This document shows, piece after piece, positions 51,077-61,577 of a stretch of DNA of 64,000 nucleotides (within the stretch, counting starts at the first letter, position 1; each line of letters opens with the position of its first letter). The position numbers and the translations under genes were made by a program. The notes beneath the pieces are model-generated. The model did no database searches, was not told the origin of the DNA, and was given only the letters and a program-made list of their open reading frames with translations. The stretch covers positions 620,001-684,000 of the forward strand of contig NZ_SDHZ01000002.1 in the NCBI RefSeq assembly GCF_004118675.1, given 5' to 3'. The stretch comes from Filimonas effusa (lineage in GTDB: Bacteria > Bacteroidota > Bacteroidia > Chitinophagales > Chitinophagaceae).

Positions 51077-53431
51077 TCATTTGTACAGATTTAGTTTTGC
51101 CGCTTCTTTTTCAAAAAGCGTTTCGGGAAGGCGGTAAAACGCGTTGAAATCTGCCGCCGCTTTATGGCCTTTGTAAGGCACATAATATTCCGTTGTTTGA
51201 TCATGCGGTTTGAAACCTGCATTTCTCCAGAACAACAGGTAAGCCAGGCGCCGGCCTTTTAATGCACCTGCCACGATTTCTGTAAACCATTTATCGTAAG
51301 GGATCTTATTGAATCCCATTTCACCAATAGCCGGAATCTTATTCTTTTCTAATGCCAGCTGTTCTACAATTGTCATATGCGCGGAAAGGCTTTTGGCAAA
51401 AGCAGTATCAGGCGAAGTATTGTCATTATGCTGATAGGTATCGAAAGAAAGGATATCGGCATAGTCATCACCCGGGTAACGTTCCAGGAATTCATTGCGG
51501 CCGGTAAACTCCGTTCCGGTATTATAACTGATCAGGAGATGATGAAGTCCCTTTTTGTTGCGCAGGTAATCTACAGTAAAACGGAACAAGGTTTTAAATT
51601 CTGCAGCAGTACAGGATTTAGCGCCCCACCAGAACCAGCTTCCGGTAAGTTCATGAAACGGCCTGAAGATAACGGGAATAGGGCGACCCTCTTTTGCCGT
51701 AAGGCTTTCGAGGTATGCCGCCACTTTATCGAGCTGCTGCACAAACACACCATGACTGGCGCCACCCGGAAGAATTGCCGCCACCGTACCCGGAGTGACA
51801 TCCCAGGCCGACTTACCCGTTACCGGGTTGTTGCCATGCCAGCTGATAGTAATTACACCGCCCCTGCTATAGCCTTCCCTGATATAATTTCTCATTTTAT
51901 CAAATGGAACACTGTCAAGGTTCACTGCAGCACCCAGTTCCAGGTTGCCCAGTTCCCAGCCGTACAATGCGGGATAATCACCGGCAAGCTCTTTAACATC
52001 ACTTCTGCCTTTCACGTACTTCCAGTTAACGCCGTAGGCAAGCGCATCCTGGTGCCCCACCAGGAACCCTTTGCCCGGAAGCGTTTTAAGATGCTGGTAT
52101 AATTTGACAGTTTCTGTAGTTGCCTGCCTGTCCGCAGGAAGTTCATTGTCTTTTACACGCGGAGCAGCGGCGTTTTGCCTGCCGGCAATGCCGGCAGGAG
52201 GAAACGCTCTAAGCATTAAAACATCATGTGGTGGCAAAACATATTTTAACATGCCGGTAGTAGTACCCTGCTCTTTGCCTGTCCATAAGTTGACCAGGCG
52301 ATATGTATTGTCCTCTGTATTTAGCTCATAATTGAATATCTCATCTTTCACTACGGTTTTCCAATTATGATGAACAACAACAGCAAGCGTACTTCTGTTA
52401 AGGAAACAGATCGCCCATTCACCATTATGCAATGGCTTATACCAGGTTTCAATACTGTCTTTCACAGTATGTCTGAAACCCTGTACACCCAGGCTATCCT
52501 GGTTTACCGCTATCACATGCTTATTGGTAAGCACTTCCTTTGTTTCAGGCGCCATACTTCTCAGATCATTACCTGCCATTAACGGGGCCGACAGCATGGC
52601 CCACATAGAAAAATGCGCCCTGTCTTCCGCAGGGGTTAACCTGCCGTTGCCAATTTCAAGCATATCAGGGTCATTCCAGTGACCCGGACCGGCGTATTTG
52701 CGCAGTCCTTCCTGTTTGTCGAGGATCTGCATTACACCCCATGATTTCCAGGTACCATGATCTTCTATGCAATCGAAACAATTGAAAATATCACCGGTAG
52801 TGCGCCAGAGATGTCCTACCTGTTGTCCCCATGTCCAGGGAACATCGGTCCCCCATTCACAGATACTCAATACCATCGGGCGGCCTGCCTTACGTAAAGC
52901 AGCGGTAATGGTTTTATAGGCCCCTTCGGCTTTAAGCCCTTCGGTATTACACCAGTCGTATTTTAAATAGTCTATTCCCCAGGAAGCGTAAGTAAGTGCA
53001 TCCTGGAATTCGTACCCCCTGCTGCCGGGACGGCCGCCACAGGTTTGGGAACCTGCATCGGAATAAATGCCCAGCTTCAGGCCAAGAGCATGTACATAAT
53101 CGGCAAGCGCTTTCATACCGGATGGGAAACGTTGCGGATCGGGATGGATAAAACCAAGACTATCCCGTTCACCATGCCAGCAGTCATCGATGTTCACATA
53201 AGTATAGCCTGCTTCTTTCATCCCGCTTGCCACCATGGCATCGGCCATTTGCCGGATCATATCTTCCGTTACATTACAAGCAAATTTGTTCCAGCTATTC
53301 CATCCCATCGGCGGTGTTAGCGCCAGGCCGGGAAACTTCGTATAGTTCTGAACATAGTTATTTCCCTGCGCCCGGCCCGCTAACGTTAAACAGGACAACC
53401 CAAGCAAAACAATCCATTTTTTCATTGGCAT
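51077..53431 (-). CDS. GH27-GH26 fusion: alpha-galactosidase plus beta-mannanase
   Basis: The 784-residue exported protein has a signal peptide (cleaved near RAQ, residue 22), a GH27 alpha-galactosidase module at about 35-410 (LALTPPMGWNSWN, nucleophile D159 in KYDWC, acid/base D214 in RTTGD), a 25-residue A/P-rich linker and a GH26 endo-beta-mannanase module at about 438-775 (acid/base E594 in RPFHELTGSWFWWG, nucleophile E704 in GEMGF). Both catalytic pairs are intact. One polypeptide could remove galactose side chains and cut the backbone of galactomannan. It follows the GH3 gene by 22 nt. Confidence 0.93.
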   Translation of the reverse strand: MPMKKWIVLLGLSCLTLAGRAQGNNYVQNYTKFPGLALTPPMGWNSWNKFACNVTEDMIRQMADAMVASGMKEAGYTYVNIDDCWHGERDSLGFIHPDPQRFPSGMKALADYVHALGLKLGIYSDAGSQTCGGRPGSRGYEFQDALTYASWGIDYLKYDWCNTEGLKAEGAYKTITAALRKAGRPMVLSICEWGTDVPWTWGQQVGHLWRTTGDIFNCFDCIEDHGTWKSWGVMQILDKQEGLRKYAGPGHWNDPDMLEIGNGRLTPAEDRAHFSMWAMLSAPLMAGNDLRSMAPETKEVLTNKHVIAVNQDSLGVQGFRHTVKDSIETWYKPLHNGEWAICFLNRSTLAVVVHHNWKTVVKDEIFNYELNTEDNTYRLVNLWTGKEQGTTTGMLKYVLPPHDVLMLRAFPPAGIAGRQNAAAPRVKDNELPADRQATTETVKLYQHLKTLPGKGFLVGHQDALAYGVNWKYVKGRSDVKELAGDYPALYGWELGNLELGAAVNLDSVPFDKMRNYIREGYSRGGVITISWHGNNPVTGKSAWDVTPGTVAAILPGGASHGVFVQQLDKVAAYLESLTAKEGRPIPVIFRPFHELTGSWFWWGAKSCTAAEFKTLFRFTVDYLRNKKGLHHLLISYNTGTEFTGRNEFLERYPGDDYADILSFDTYQHNDNTSPDTAFAKSLSAHMTIVEQLALEKNKIPAIGEMGFNKIPYDKWFTEIVAGALKGRRLAYLLFWRNAGFKPHDQTTEYYVPYKGHKAAADFNAFYRLPETLFEKEAAKLNLYK
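52178..52198. repeat. Perfect 9-bp hairpin at the GH27/GH26 junction
   Basis: CCTGCCGGC and GCCGGCAGG flank AAT, forming a GC-rich hairpin with a 3-nt loop. It codes for the linker at about residue 412-418 of the fusion, exactly between the two enzyme modules. It may slow translation between domains or mark the fusion scar. Confidence 0.7.
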
Positions 53432-53453
53432 ACTTATTACAATCGATGAAACA

Positions 53454-55709
53454 TTATTTCAATTCAAAACCAGCTTCCAGCACATCTCTTGAGTTACCTC
53501 CCACAAAAACAGTAAAGGCGCCGTTCTCCAGCACTTTATTACCATCAGCGTCATAGAACGACAAGGCATCACTACGCAGCGTAAACGACACCACCCTGCT
53601 TTCGCCTTTTTTGAGATAGATCTTCTGATATCCTTTCAGCTCTTTTACCGGGCGTATGATACTTGCAGCATGATCGCGGATATATAACTGCACCACTTCC
53701 TCACCATCAAACTCACCAGTATTGGCAACGGTTACAGAAACCTGTAAAGGTTGTGTTCTGCCAATAACATTACTGCTTAGTTTCAGTCCCTCATATTTAA
53801 AACTCGTATAGCTCAAACCAAAACCAAAGGGATATAACGGCTCCCTGGGAATATCGCGGTAGCGGCTGAACCAGTTACCCTTACCATCGGTTTCCACGGG
53901 GCGGCCTGTCTGGAAGTGGTTATAGTAAACAGGAATTTGTCCCACAGCATAAGGGAAGCTAACCACTGTTTTAGCAGAGGGATTCACTTTGCCGGAAATA
54001 ATATTGGCCAGGGCGTTACCAGATTCGGTTCCCAGGATCCAGCCATAAACAATAGCATCGGTATATTCCTCTATCGCGGTAAGCACCAGCGGTCTGCCGG
54101 CCGTTACTACAGCTACAACAGGTTTACCGGTAGCTTTTAATGCTTTCAGCAACTGTACCTGCCCTTCAGGAATAACAGGCGCAGCCAGGGAACGGTCTTC
54201 TCCTGCAAGCTTACCCGACAACCCGATATTTACAATCACTATTTCAGCTTCCCTTGCCTGCGCTACTGCTTCATCGATAAGCGCATTGGTAGAAGAACCA
54301 TCGGCAAGATATCCGGGTGTAAAGCTTATACGATTGCCAGGCCATACCGTTTCCAGGCCCTGTTTCAGCGTTACGGCGTTGGCAGCATCCCCCTGCGCGA
54401 TCCAGAAGTCGAAGGCATCATCTGCGCTATTGGCATAATGTCCTATGAGCGCAATACGGGCAGGCGTTTTTTGTACCGGCAGTACGTGGTTATTATTCTT
54501 CAGCAATATCACCGCGCCTTGCGCTGCTTCCAATGCCTGCTGCCTGTTCTCAGGAGTGAACATGGTATTCTTTTCTCTTGCTTCATCACTAAACTTGTAA
54601 GGCGATTCAAAAAGGCCGAGTTTAAACTTGGCAGCCAATACAGCGCCTACCGCCTGATCGAGTTCCGCCACGGTAATTTTTCCTTTTTTTACCAGTGCAG
54701 GAATATATTCGATCATTAGTTTGGATTCCATATCAATCATGCTGCCTGCCTTCAATGCTTTCAGGGCGGCCTCTTCCCTATCGCCGGCATATCCCCAGTT
54801 CACCATCTCCCCGAATGAATTCCAGTCGCTCACCAGGAATCCGTTAAAACCCCATTTTTTCTTTAAAACATCTGTTACCAGGTATTTGCTGGCACTTACG
54901 GGTATTCCTTCAAAAGTATTAAAGCCATTCATCACCGAAGCAGCGCCCGCTTTTACCGCAGCCTCGTAAGGAGGCAGGTATTTATTCCAGAGCGATACGC
55001 GCGACATATCGGTATAGTTGTATTCTCTTCCCGATTCTACGGCGCCATAGGCGGCGAAATGTTTTACGCAGGCGAGAATATGTTTTTCATCACCATTACC
55101 CTGAAGCCCTTTTACACGGGCAGCAGAAATTAAACCGCCATACCAGGGATCTTCACCAATGCCTTCCATCACACGTCCCCAGCGCGCATCGTTACTGATA
55201 TCACACATTGGCGCGAAGGTCCAGTGAATGCCGGCGGCAGCGGCTTCCCTGGCTGCTACGGCGCTGTTCTTTTGCACCTGGTCAAGATCCCAGCTACAGG
55301 CTTCCGCCAATGGAATGGGAAATATTGTTTTAAAGCCATGAATAACATCGTACCCAAAGAGCAGCGGTATACCCAGGCGGCTTTCTTTCACAGCGATCTC
55401 CTGGATAGCTTTGGTTTCAGCGGCTCCAATTACATTTAACATAGAGCCAATCTTTCCTTCGCGCACCATCTGCATTTTTGCCTGCTGGCCGGCATCGTTC
55501 AATGCAGGTCCTGTGAAAGCACCACCCGTCAGCTGGTTCAATTGCCCGGCTTTTTCTTCAACCGTCATTTTACCGAGCAGGTCTTTCACTCTTGTTGCCA
55601 CAGGTAAAGAAGCATTTTTGTACATGGCTTGTGAAGTAGTTTTTGTTTGAGAATAGGCAAAGCTGGTTAGCAGCATCGTTAGCAGCCAAAGCTGAATTTT
55701 TCTGAACAT
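53454..55709 (-). CDS. GH3-family beta-glycosidase, exported
   Basis: The 751-residue enzyme is BglX-like: signal peptide (cleaved near AYSQ, residue 21), N-terminal barrel with the nucleophile D295 in LVSDWNSFGEM, the GEDRSL-type segment in the second domain, and a fibronectin III-like C-terminal domain (GEFDGEEVVQLYIRD). GH3 enzymes release terminal beta-linked sugars; here glucose from glucomannan oligosaccharides, or mannose, is likely. It lies 42 nt after the SGNH gene and should act in the periplasm. Confidence 0.93.
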   Translation of the reverse strand: MFRKIQLWLLTMLLTSFAYSQTKTTSQAMYKNASLPVATRVKDLLGKMTVEEKAGQLNQLTGGAFTGPALNDAGQQAKMQMVREGKIGSMLNVIGAAETKAIQEIAVKESRLGIPLLFGYDVIHGFKTIFPIPLAEACSWDLDQVQKNSAVAAREAAAAGIHWTFAPMCDISNDARWGRVMEGIGEDPWYGGLISAARVKGLQGNGDEKHILACVKHFAAYGAVESGREYNYTDMSRVSLWNKYLPPYEAAVKAGAASVMNGFNTFEGIPVSASKYLVTDVLKKKWGFNGFLVSDWNSFGEMVNWGYAGDREEAALKALKAGSMIDMESKLMIEYIPALVKKGKITVAELDQAVGAVLAAKFKLGLFESPYKFSDEAREKNTMFTPENRQQALEAAQGAVILLKNNNHVLPVQKTPARIALIGHYANSADDAFDFWIAQGDAANAVTLKQGLETVWPGNRISFTPGYLADGSSTNALIDEAVAQAREAEIVIVNIGLSGKLAGEDRSLAAPVIPEGQVQLLKALKATGKPVVAVVTAGRPLVLTAIEEYTDAIVYGWILGTESGNALANIISGKVNPSAKTVVSFPYAVGQIPVYYNHFQTGRPVETDGKGNWFSRYRDIPREPLYPFGFGLSYTSFKYEGLKLSSNVIGRTQPLQVSVTVANTGEFDGEEVVQLYIRDHAASIIRPVKELKGYQKIYLKKGESRVVSFTLRSDALSFYDADGNKVLENGAFTVFVGGNSRDVLEAGFELK

Positions 55710-55751
55710 TTTTATAGGTTTTAGTTCCTGAATTTACGCGATATCGGGTTC

Positions 55752-56423
55752 CTACAAGTTCAATGCTTTGAATATAACATCAGCCACCAGCTTGTTTCCC
55801 TGTTCAGTTAGATGAATACCGTCGGTGGTTAAAATCCCTTTCTCCTGATTATCAGGATTATGCACGAGGTTATACGCCATAAATTGTTGACGCATATCTA
55901 TGATACCACAATTATGCTGCGCGGCCAGTTTCCTTACGATCTGCGCATAACGGTTAAGATCGCCATCCATAGCATTAGTACAATCCGTTCTTTCTCCTAT
56001 GACCGCAGGGGTCACCAGTACCAGCTTTGCATTTATTTCTTTCAGCCTGTTAATGATGGCATTATAAAAGGCTTCAAATTTATCGGCATCGGTGCCGGTT
56101 CCAATCGATTTGTGACCTACATCATTTACGCCAATCCAGATCAATACCACCTGCGGCTTTTGTGCTACCACATCTTTTTCGAGGCGCAGGAACAGATCAT
56201 ACACTTTATTATAACCTACACCGGCGCCCAGGAGGTCATAGGCCGATGCCTTTCCTTTTTCATCGAGCTTTTTTTGAATCAACCTGATATAACCACCTTC
56301 ATTCACGCCCATTTGTGTAATAGAGTCGCCAAAGAAAACTATGCGTTGTTTTGCCGGAGCTTGCATGGCCGCTGTAAACATGAACAGCGCTGCCAGCCAC
56401 AAATAGCAGGATCTTTTTTTCAT
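55752..56423 (-). CDS. SGNH/GDSL esterase, probable acetyl esterase
   Basis: The 223-residue exported enzyme has a signal peptide (to about residue 25) and the SGNH blocks: GDSIT with nucleophile S34, the glycine in LGAGVGYN, VNDVG in block III, and DGIHLTEQG with the catalytic D and H near the C-terminus. In a mannan locus the natural substrate is the O-acetyl groups of acetylated (gluco)mannan. Its start overlaps the epimerase stop by 4 nt (ATGA), so translation is coupled. Confidence 0.9.
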   Translation of the reverse strand: MKKRSCYLWLAALFMFTAAMQAPAKQRIVFFGDSITQMGVNEGGYIRLIQKKLDEKGKASAYDLLGAGVGYNKVYDLFLRLEKDVVAQKPQVVLIWIGVNDVGHKSIGTGTDADKFEAFYNAIINRLKEINAKLVLVTPAVIGERTDCTNAMDGDLNRYAQIVRKLAAQHNCGIIDMRQQFMAYNLVHNPDNQEKGILTTDGIHLTEQGNKLVADVIFKALNL

Positions 56424-57625
56424 CGTTCATTTATTCTTTTAATGATTTCAATACAGGCGCGGCTATTATGATAGGGGCATTTCCATAATCCAACCTTATC
56501 TTGCCCGGGCATAAGCTGATCATTTTCATCTACCCCCCAGAACCATTCACCATTTGTTTTATCGAGCAGATGCCGTTTCGAAAAATCCCAGGACGCCAGC
56601 GAACGATGGAGGAAATGATCTTCACCCGACAACTCCCAGGCATTCATAAATCCCACCATAGCTTCGGCCTGTGGCCACCAGTGCTTTTCATGTACCAGGT
56701 GCCCGGTCTCCGGTTCATATTCGTACCAAAGACCTCCATCAGCATCCAGGCCGCGACTGGCAGCGTCAGCCATACGCAGACATACAGGTTTCAGCATATC
56801 CACCAGTTGCTTGTCGTCAATGATCAACGCCGCTTCCAGTAGCAGCCATGATGCTTCTATGTCGTGTCCATATGATACGGTACGGGCTTTAGCATTCCAT
56901 CGTTCATCAAAAAAAAGAAGCAGGTGTCCTGTCTGTGCGTCAACGATATGACTGGTAAAAACTTCCAGCAGGTCCTTTATGTTATGATATAGAGATTTAT
57001 CAGGCCAGATGCGGTAAAGGTTCGCAAATGCTTCCAGTACATGCAAATGCGTGTTCATGGTCTTCTTTTCATTGGCATCCTTTTCGCTCAGGCGCAGGTC
57101 ATCCAGTTCTTTCCAGTCTCTGCCAAGCGCTTCGAGGTAACCGCCATAGACCGGGTCGTAGCTATGCAACATGATCGATTGATAAAGCGCTACAGCCTGA
57201 GCCCTGGCATTATCATCACCCGAGGCAATCACGTATTCGCTGAGTCCATATACAGCAAAAGCAATCGCATAGATCTGCTTTTTAGCATCAAGGGGTTTAC
57301 CCTTATAGTCTACCGTCCAGTACACACCCCCGAATTCCGGGTCTGTAAAATGGCTGACAAGATATTTGTAAGCGCGTTCTGCCATTTGAAGGAACAGCGG
57401 GTTGCCTGTAACATGATAACCTGCTGAAAAACTCCAGAGAATGCGGCTATTCAGCACACTGCCTTTAGGAGCCAGCTCATCGGCTTCATTTTCGTTATTC
57501 AAACGCCCTGCAAAACCTCCATACTTTTCATCTACAGCATGAGCGGCCCAATAATGCAGGATATTATCCAGCTCTTCCTGCATTTCCTTCTTATAGTCAG
57601 TAAGTTGCCTGTTCATATTACTCAT
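56420..57625 (-). CDS. AGE-family cellobiose/mannobiose 2-epimerase
   Basis: The 401-residue cytoplasmic protein (no signal peptide) is an (alpha/alpha)6-barrel of the AGE superfamily: SRILWSFSAGY, FGGVYWTVDYKGKPLDAKKQIYAIAFAVY, NTHLHVLEAFANLYR, YGHDIEASWLL and HWWPQAEAMVGF are hallmarks, with conserved histidines for epimerisation. Next to a GH130 phosphorylase, such enzymes convert beta-1,4-mannobiose to mannosyl-glucose. It starts 3 nt after the GH130 stop. Confidence 0.93.
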   Translation of the reverse strand: MSNMNRQLTDYKKEMQEELDNILHYWAAHAVDEKYGGFAGRLNNENEADELAPKGSVLNSRILWSFSAGYHVTGNPLFLQMAERAYKYLVSHFTDPEFGGVYWTVDYKGKPLDAKKQIYAIAFAVYGLSEYVIASGDDNARAQAVALYQSIMLHSYDPVYGGYLEALGRDWKELDDLRLSEKDANEKKTMNTHLHVLEAFANLYRIWPDKSLYHNIKDLLEVFTSHIVDAQTGHLLLFFDERWNAKARTVSYGHDIEASWLLLEAALIIDDKQLVDMLKPVCLRMADAASRGLDADGGLWYEYEPETGHLVHEKHWWPQAEAMVGFMNAWELSGEDHFLHRSLASWDFSKRHLLDKTNGEWFWGVDENDQLMPGQDKVGLWKCPYHNSRACIEIIKRINER

Positions 57626-57628
57626 TGT

Positions 57629-58825
57629 TTAACGGACTACTTCCGCCGGCCGATTTACATAACTATCATTCGCTGCTATCAGCTTATTCAGCACTTCTAC
57701 CGAAGCAGCCGATCTTAAACCATCTTCCGGTGTATTGATGACATAATCCAGTAATCGCTCTATAGTAGTGGTTGCCACATGCAGGCGCGTATCGGAGGAT
57801 GCATAGTAAATGAATACATCACCATTATCATCGGCAATCCAGCCGTTACTGAAGACCACGTTCGACACATCACCTACGCGTTCCTCTCCTTCGGGCGCGA
57901 GGAAATAGCCTGCGGGCTTATGAATAACGCGGGTAATATCGTCGAGGCTGGTCATAAACAGGTACAGGACATATCGCAGCCCTGCAGCGTTATTGCGCAC
58001 GCCATGCGCCAGGTGCAGCCAGCCATGTGGTGTTTTTATGGGAGCAGGTCCCAGCCCGTTCTTTGCCTCATATACCGTGTGATAGACCTTCCTGTCGATC
58101 ACTATTTCCTTTTCGATAACAGCGTTCTCAATAGAAGCACTGAGACCAAAGCCAATACCGCCACCTTTACCTGCTTCTATAAAACTATCCTGCGGACGGG
58201 TATAAAAGGCGTATTTACCTTCTACGAACTCCGGGTGCAGCACTACGTTGCGTTGTTGCGGCGAAGGCGTTACCAGGTCGGGCAGGCGTTCCCAGCTGAC
58301 CAGGTCCCTGGTTCTCGCAATACCACATTGGGCAACGGCTGCCGACTGGTCTCCTTCAGGCGCCGAGGGGTCGCGGCGCTCGGCGCAGAAGAGGCCATAG
58401 ATCCATCCATCTTCGTGCAGCACTACGCGCATATCGTAAATATTCACAGAAGGCTCATCCGTTTCGGGCATGGTAACAGGGCGATCCCAAAAGCGGAAGC
58501 TGATGCCATCATCACTCTCGGCAACAGCGAAGAAGGACTTTCTATCACTACCTTCCACCCTGGCAATTACATAATATTTATTATTTAGTTTAATAGCGCC
58601 GGCATTCATTACAGCGTTGATCCCAAACCGTTCCATCAGGAAAGGATTGGAGCCGGGGTTCAGGTCATATTTCCAGGCGATCGGGGCATGTTGTGCGGTA
58701 AGAACAGGATATTTCCATCGTTCAAACACACCATTTCCGAGGGGTATCTTTTCATTTTCGCGGGAGAGCAGTGCGGCGTATTGTTGTTGCAGGGCCGCAA
58801 GTCTTTTTTCAAATTTTTCCACCAT
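57629..58825 (-). CDS. GH130 beta-mannoside phosphorylase (mannosylglucose phosphorylase)
   Basis: The 398-residue cytoplasmic enzyme is a five-bladed propeller of GH130, subfamily 1 by its look: [48 protein letters not shown] with the catalytic aspartate, and [13 protein letters not shown]. It would phosphorolyse 4-O-beta-mannosyl-glucose to mannose 1-phosphate and glucose. The adjacent epimerase supplies that substrate, and the symporter upstream supplies mannobiose. Conversion of mannose 1-phosphate must be encoded elsewhere. Confidence 0.93.
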   Translation of the reverse strand: MVEKFEKRLAALQQQYAALLSRENEKIPLGNGVFERWKYPVLTAQHAPIAWKYDLNPGSNPFLMERFGINAVMNAGAIKLNNKYYVIARVEGSDRKSFFAVAESDDGISFRFWDRPVTMPETDEPSVNIYDMRVVLHEDGWIYGLFCAERRDPSAPEGDQSAAVAQCGIARTRDLVSWERLPDLVTPSPQQRNVVLHPEFVEGKYAFYTRPQDSFIEAGKGGGIGFGLSASIENAVIEKEIVIDRKVYHTVYEAKNGLGPAPIKTPHGWLHLAHGVRNNAAGLRYVLYLFMTSLDDITRVIHKPAGYFLAPEGEERVGDVSNVVFSNGWIADDNGDVFIYYASSDTRLHVATTTIERLLDYVINTPEDGLRSAASVEVLNKLIAANDSYVNRPAEVVR

Positions 58826-58835
58826 AAAGAAGTTT

Positions 58836-60242
58836 TTAAACCTGTTCCATAATAGGAGTTTCTTTATGCCGCCTGTTCAGCAAATCCCTGCTTACAACCA
58901 GCATGAAAGCATCACTTAGTTTATAAAAGAAGATAAATATTGCCGACAAAAGCGCCCCTGCCGCAGGAACGAAACTTAACATCATCCTGATGCCTGTGCG
59001 TGCCTGTTCGGTTTGCACCATGTTGGCCTCGAAGCCCCAAACGGCCAGCAGCCAGCCGGTGAGGGCGCCACCAAGCGTCCATCCCAGTTTCTGCGACATG
59101 GAAGAAGAGGAGAAGATAAGACCGGTAGCACGCCTGCCTGTTTGCCATTCAGAGTAATCGGCGATATCGGCATACATAGACCATAACAGTGGAAATACAC
59201 TGCCGGCACAGATACTGATGAGCACCTGCAGCGTCATGATCAGGGCTACATTTTTTTCGCCTAAAAAATAGAAGATACAACTCAGGGCCGACGCCACCAG
59301 CATTGCATACAGGAAAGTATTTTTCTTTCCTATACGATCGGAGACCGGCTTGGCAAGCACTACGCCAATAATATTGGCGCCTTGCCCAAGCACCAGGTAC
59401 AAAGTACTATAGCCAACAGCAATAGACGTTAACGGGATTTTAAAAGCCTGCTGATCGCTGAAATAATACTTAAAGTAATAAACGGCAGAACCATCGCGCA
59501 GGGAGTTGAACACCAGCGTAGCCACACCTGCTCCCAACAGTATAAACCAGGGTTTATTTTTTGAGAGATCGGCCAGATCGGCTTTCAGGGAGATCTTCTG
59601 ATCTTTCGGCGGGCTCACCCTTTCCCTGGTCCAGCGAAAATTGAAATAGAACAATACTACCGCTATCGCAGCATAGATCATCATGGAATACTGCCATCCT
59701 GTTTGCAGGTTCACACCTTTCGATGAAGTCCCCAATGCATTCACCAGCGGCTCTGCGGTAGCAAGCACCAGTATACTGCCTGCAAAGGCAAAAACAAAGC
59801 GGAAAGTAGAAAGCGTTGTACGCTCTTTGATATCGGCCGTCATTACGCCCATCAACGAAGCATAAGGCACGTTGATAGCCGAATACACCATCATCATTAT
59901 GGTATAGGTGATGTAGGCATAAATAAGTTTACCTGTAAGAGATAGTTCCGGCGCCGAAAAGGTAAGGATCCCTGCTATTCCAAAAGGGATTGCCATCCAC
60001 AGCAGGTAAGGACGAAATTTGCCCCATCTTGTTTCTGTCCGATCGGAGATAATACCGATAGCGGGATCCAATGCGGTATCCCATATTCTTGTAATGAGGA
60101 ACATGGTACCTACGGCAGCGGCAGGAATGCCAAATACATCGGTATAATAATACAGGAGGTAAACGGAGAACAACTTCCAGAACATAGAAGAGGCAAAGTC
60201 TCCAAAGCCGTAGCCTGCTTTTTCTTTAATACTTATTTCCAA
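58836..60242 (-). CDS. GPH-family sugar:cation symporter, probable mannobiose importer
   Basis: The 468-residue membrane protein has about twelve helices and the GPH pattern: [17 protein letters not shown] at the start, [33 protein letters not shown] and the later [22 protein letters not shown]. It starts with a TTG codon at 60242; no in-frame ATG is near. It lies 10 nt before the GH130 gene. By context its cargo is mannobiose or mannosylglucose passing from periplasm to cytoplasm. Confidence 0.92.
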   Translation of the reverse strand: MEISIKEKAGYGFGDFASSMFWKLFSVYLLYYYTDVFGIPAAAVGTMFLITRIWDTALDPAIGIISDRTETRWGKFRPYLLWMAIPFGIAGILTFSAPELSLTGKLIYAYITYTIMMMVYSAINVPYASLMGVMTADIKERTTLSTFRFVFAFAGSILVLATAEPLVNALGTSSKGVNLQTGWQYSMMIYAAIAVVLFYFNFRWTRERVSPPKDQKISLKADLADLSKNKPWFILLGAGVATLVFNSLRDGSAVYYFKYYFSDQQAFKIPLTSIAVGYSTLYLVLGQGANIIGVVLAKPVSDRIGKKNTFLYAMLVASALSCIFYFLGEKNVALIMTLQVLISICAGSVFPLLWSMYADIADYSEWQTGRRATGLIFSSSSMSQKLGWTLGGALTGWLLAVWGFEANMVQTEQARTGIRMMLSFVPAAGALLSAIFIFFYKLSDAFMLVVSRDLLNRRHKETPIMEQV

Positions 60243-60299
60243 TTTCTTCTGTTTTAATGGATCTTATAATCATCTGTTTGCAACGGACCGCCGGCTTTA

Positions 60300-61568
60300 T
60301 CAGGGCTTCAGGTAAGAACGGATGAGTAACCAGGTAGCCTTATCGCTATCAAAAACAGTATTCAGCCCCTGCTCCTCCATTGGCGGATCGCCGAGGTAAT
60401 CATCACCTTCTTTCCAGAATACCTGTCCCGGTACCGGCCTGCCTGTGCCACCAAAGGCCCAGAAGTTTAAACCCGCCACCCCTTTTGTTTTCCAGGCATC
60501 CAGGATTAGTTTATAGAAACTGTTACGCAAATCAACCGGAGCGGAAGGGCTAAAGGAATGATCGTTACGCGGCAAGCCAAACTCTTCTACAACCAATGGT
60601 TTATTGAGGCGGGCCGCAGCAGCTTCATGCCGTTTTACATAATCTGCAGTATTGGCAAGCACAACGGGCAGATCGGCGCTCATAGTTTCGGGCTTCAGCC
60701 AGCCCCAGTTTTTGGGCCAGATATGAACGGTAAGATAGTCTACAGCCGTATTGGCGTGAATAGCTTCGTACAAGGACATATCGCCATCTGTAGCCTGATC
60801 GCCTTCGTGCCCTATTGTTACCAGGTGATTGACGTCCTGCTTTTTAATGTTCTCTGCCGCTGATTTTATCCATTTTTTATAAGCCTCGTTCGCAGCAGGA
60901 CGCATAGGACGGGGCTCATTGGCCAGCTCCCATGACATGATAGCAGGATCTTTTGTATAAGGAACGCCTGTAATGGTGTTGATGCGATTAACAACAAGAT
61001 TCACCTGCCGGGCATAAGCCAACATACACGAATCACAGGTATAGAATTTACTGGTATAATCTCTCAGTTCATCCCAGTTGAGCTTCCTGCGTAAAACAGA
61101 ATCGGCAATAAGACCATTCCAGTTCAGGTATTGCAGAAAGCCGCCTGTCCATTCCCAGTTATTACTGAGGAAGATAACCGCCTTCATGTCTCTTTTTTTC
61201 ATCTCAGCCAGGAGCACATCCAATCCTGTTAACAGATCCTCGTTAAATACCCCCTGCCTGGTTTGAAAAGCCTGGTTCACACGCTGTACGCCATTGATGT
61301 TACCGCTGCCTTCCACACCAGCCATCACTCGCAGGTTGGTTACACCGTTTGCTTTCAGGAAATCCAGTTCTTTCTTCAGTCGTTGCGTGCCTTCTTTCGT
61401 CAGTCCCAGCAATCCGCCGTACCAGTAATTGGTACCTATGTAGTGATAAGGTTTATCACCCAGTACAAACTGCTGTCCTTTGCAGCGGACAAAAGCTGGC
61501 TGCCTCTGCGCAGAGAGGCAGCCCGTGATGAACATTGCCAGAAAAAACAAAGCCTTTGCTTTCTTCAT
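60300..61568 (-). CDS. GH5 endo-beta-mannanase lipoprotein (GH5_7-like)
   Basis: The 422-residue enzyme has a lipoprotein-type signal (FITGC, C17) and a GH5 barrel of the mannanase subfamily: YIGTNYWYGG, NNWEWTGGFLQYLNW, acid/base E218 in ANEPRPM and nucleophile in VVEEFGLPR (E328 or E329). The lipid anchor suggests a surface or periplasmic-facing enzyme that makes the first cuts. It follows the TIG-domain binding protein by 9 nt. Confidence 0.92.
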   Translation of the reverse strand: MKKAKALFFLAMFITGCLSAQRQPAFVRCKGQQFVLGDKPYHYIGTNYWYGGLLGLTKEGTQRLKKELDFLKANGVTNLRVMAGVEGSGNINGVQRVNQAFQTRQGVFNEDLLTGLDVLLAEMKKRDMKAVIFLSNNWEWTGGFLQYLNWNGLIADSVLRRKLNWDELRDYTSKFYTCDSCMLAYARQVNLVVNRINTITGVPYTKDPAIMSWELANEPRPMRPAANEAYKKWIKSAAENIKKQDVNHLVTIGHEGDQATDGDMSLYEAIHANTAVDYLTVHIWPKNWGWLKPETMSADLPVVLANTADYVKRHEAAAARLNKPLVVEEFGLPRNDHSFSPSAPVDLRNSFYKLILDAWKTKGVAGLNFWAFGGTGRPVPGQVFWKEGDDYLGDPPMEEQGLNTVFDSDKATWLLIRSYLKP

Positions 61569-61577
61569 ATATACAGC

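Noticed and set aside
57779-58588. Plus-strand open frame of 269 codons within the GH130 gene
   Set aside because: It is wholly antisense to a well-conserved GH130 coding region and shows no domain. Similar antisense frames at 408-1106 and 51377-52102 were dropped for the same reason.
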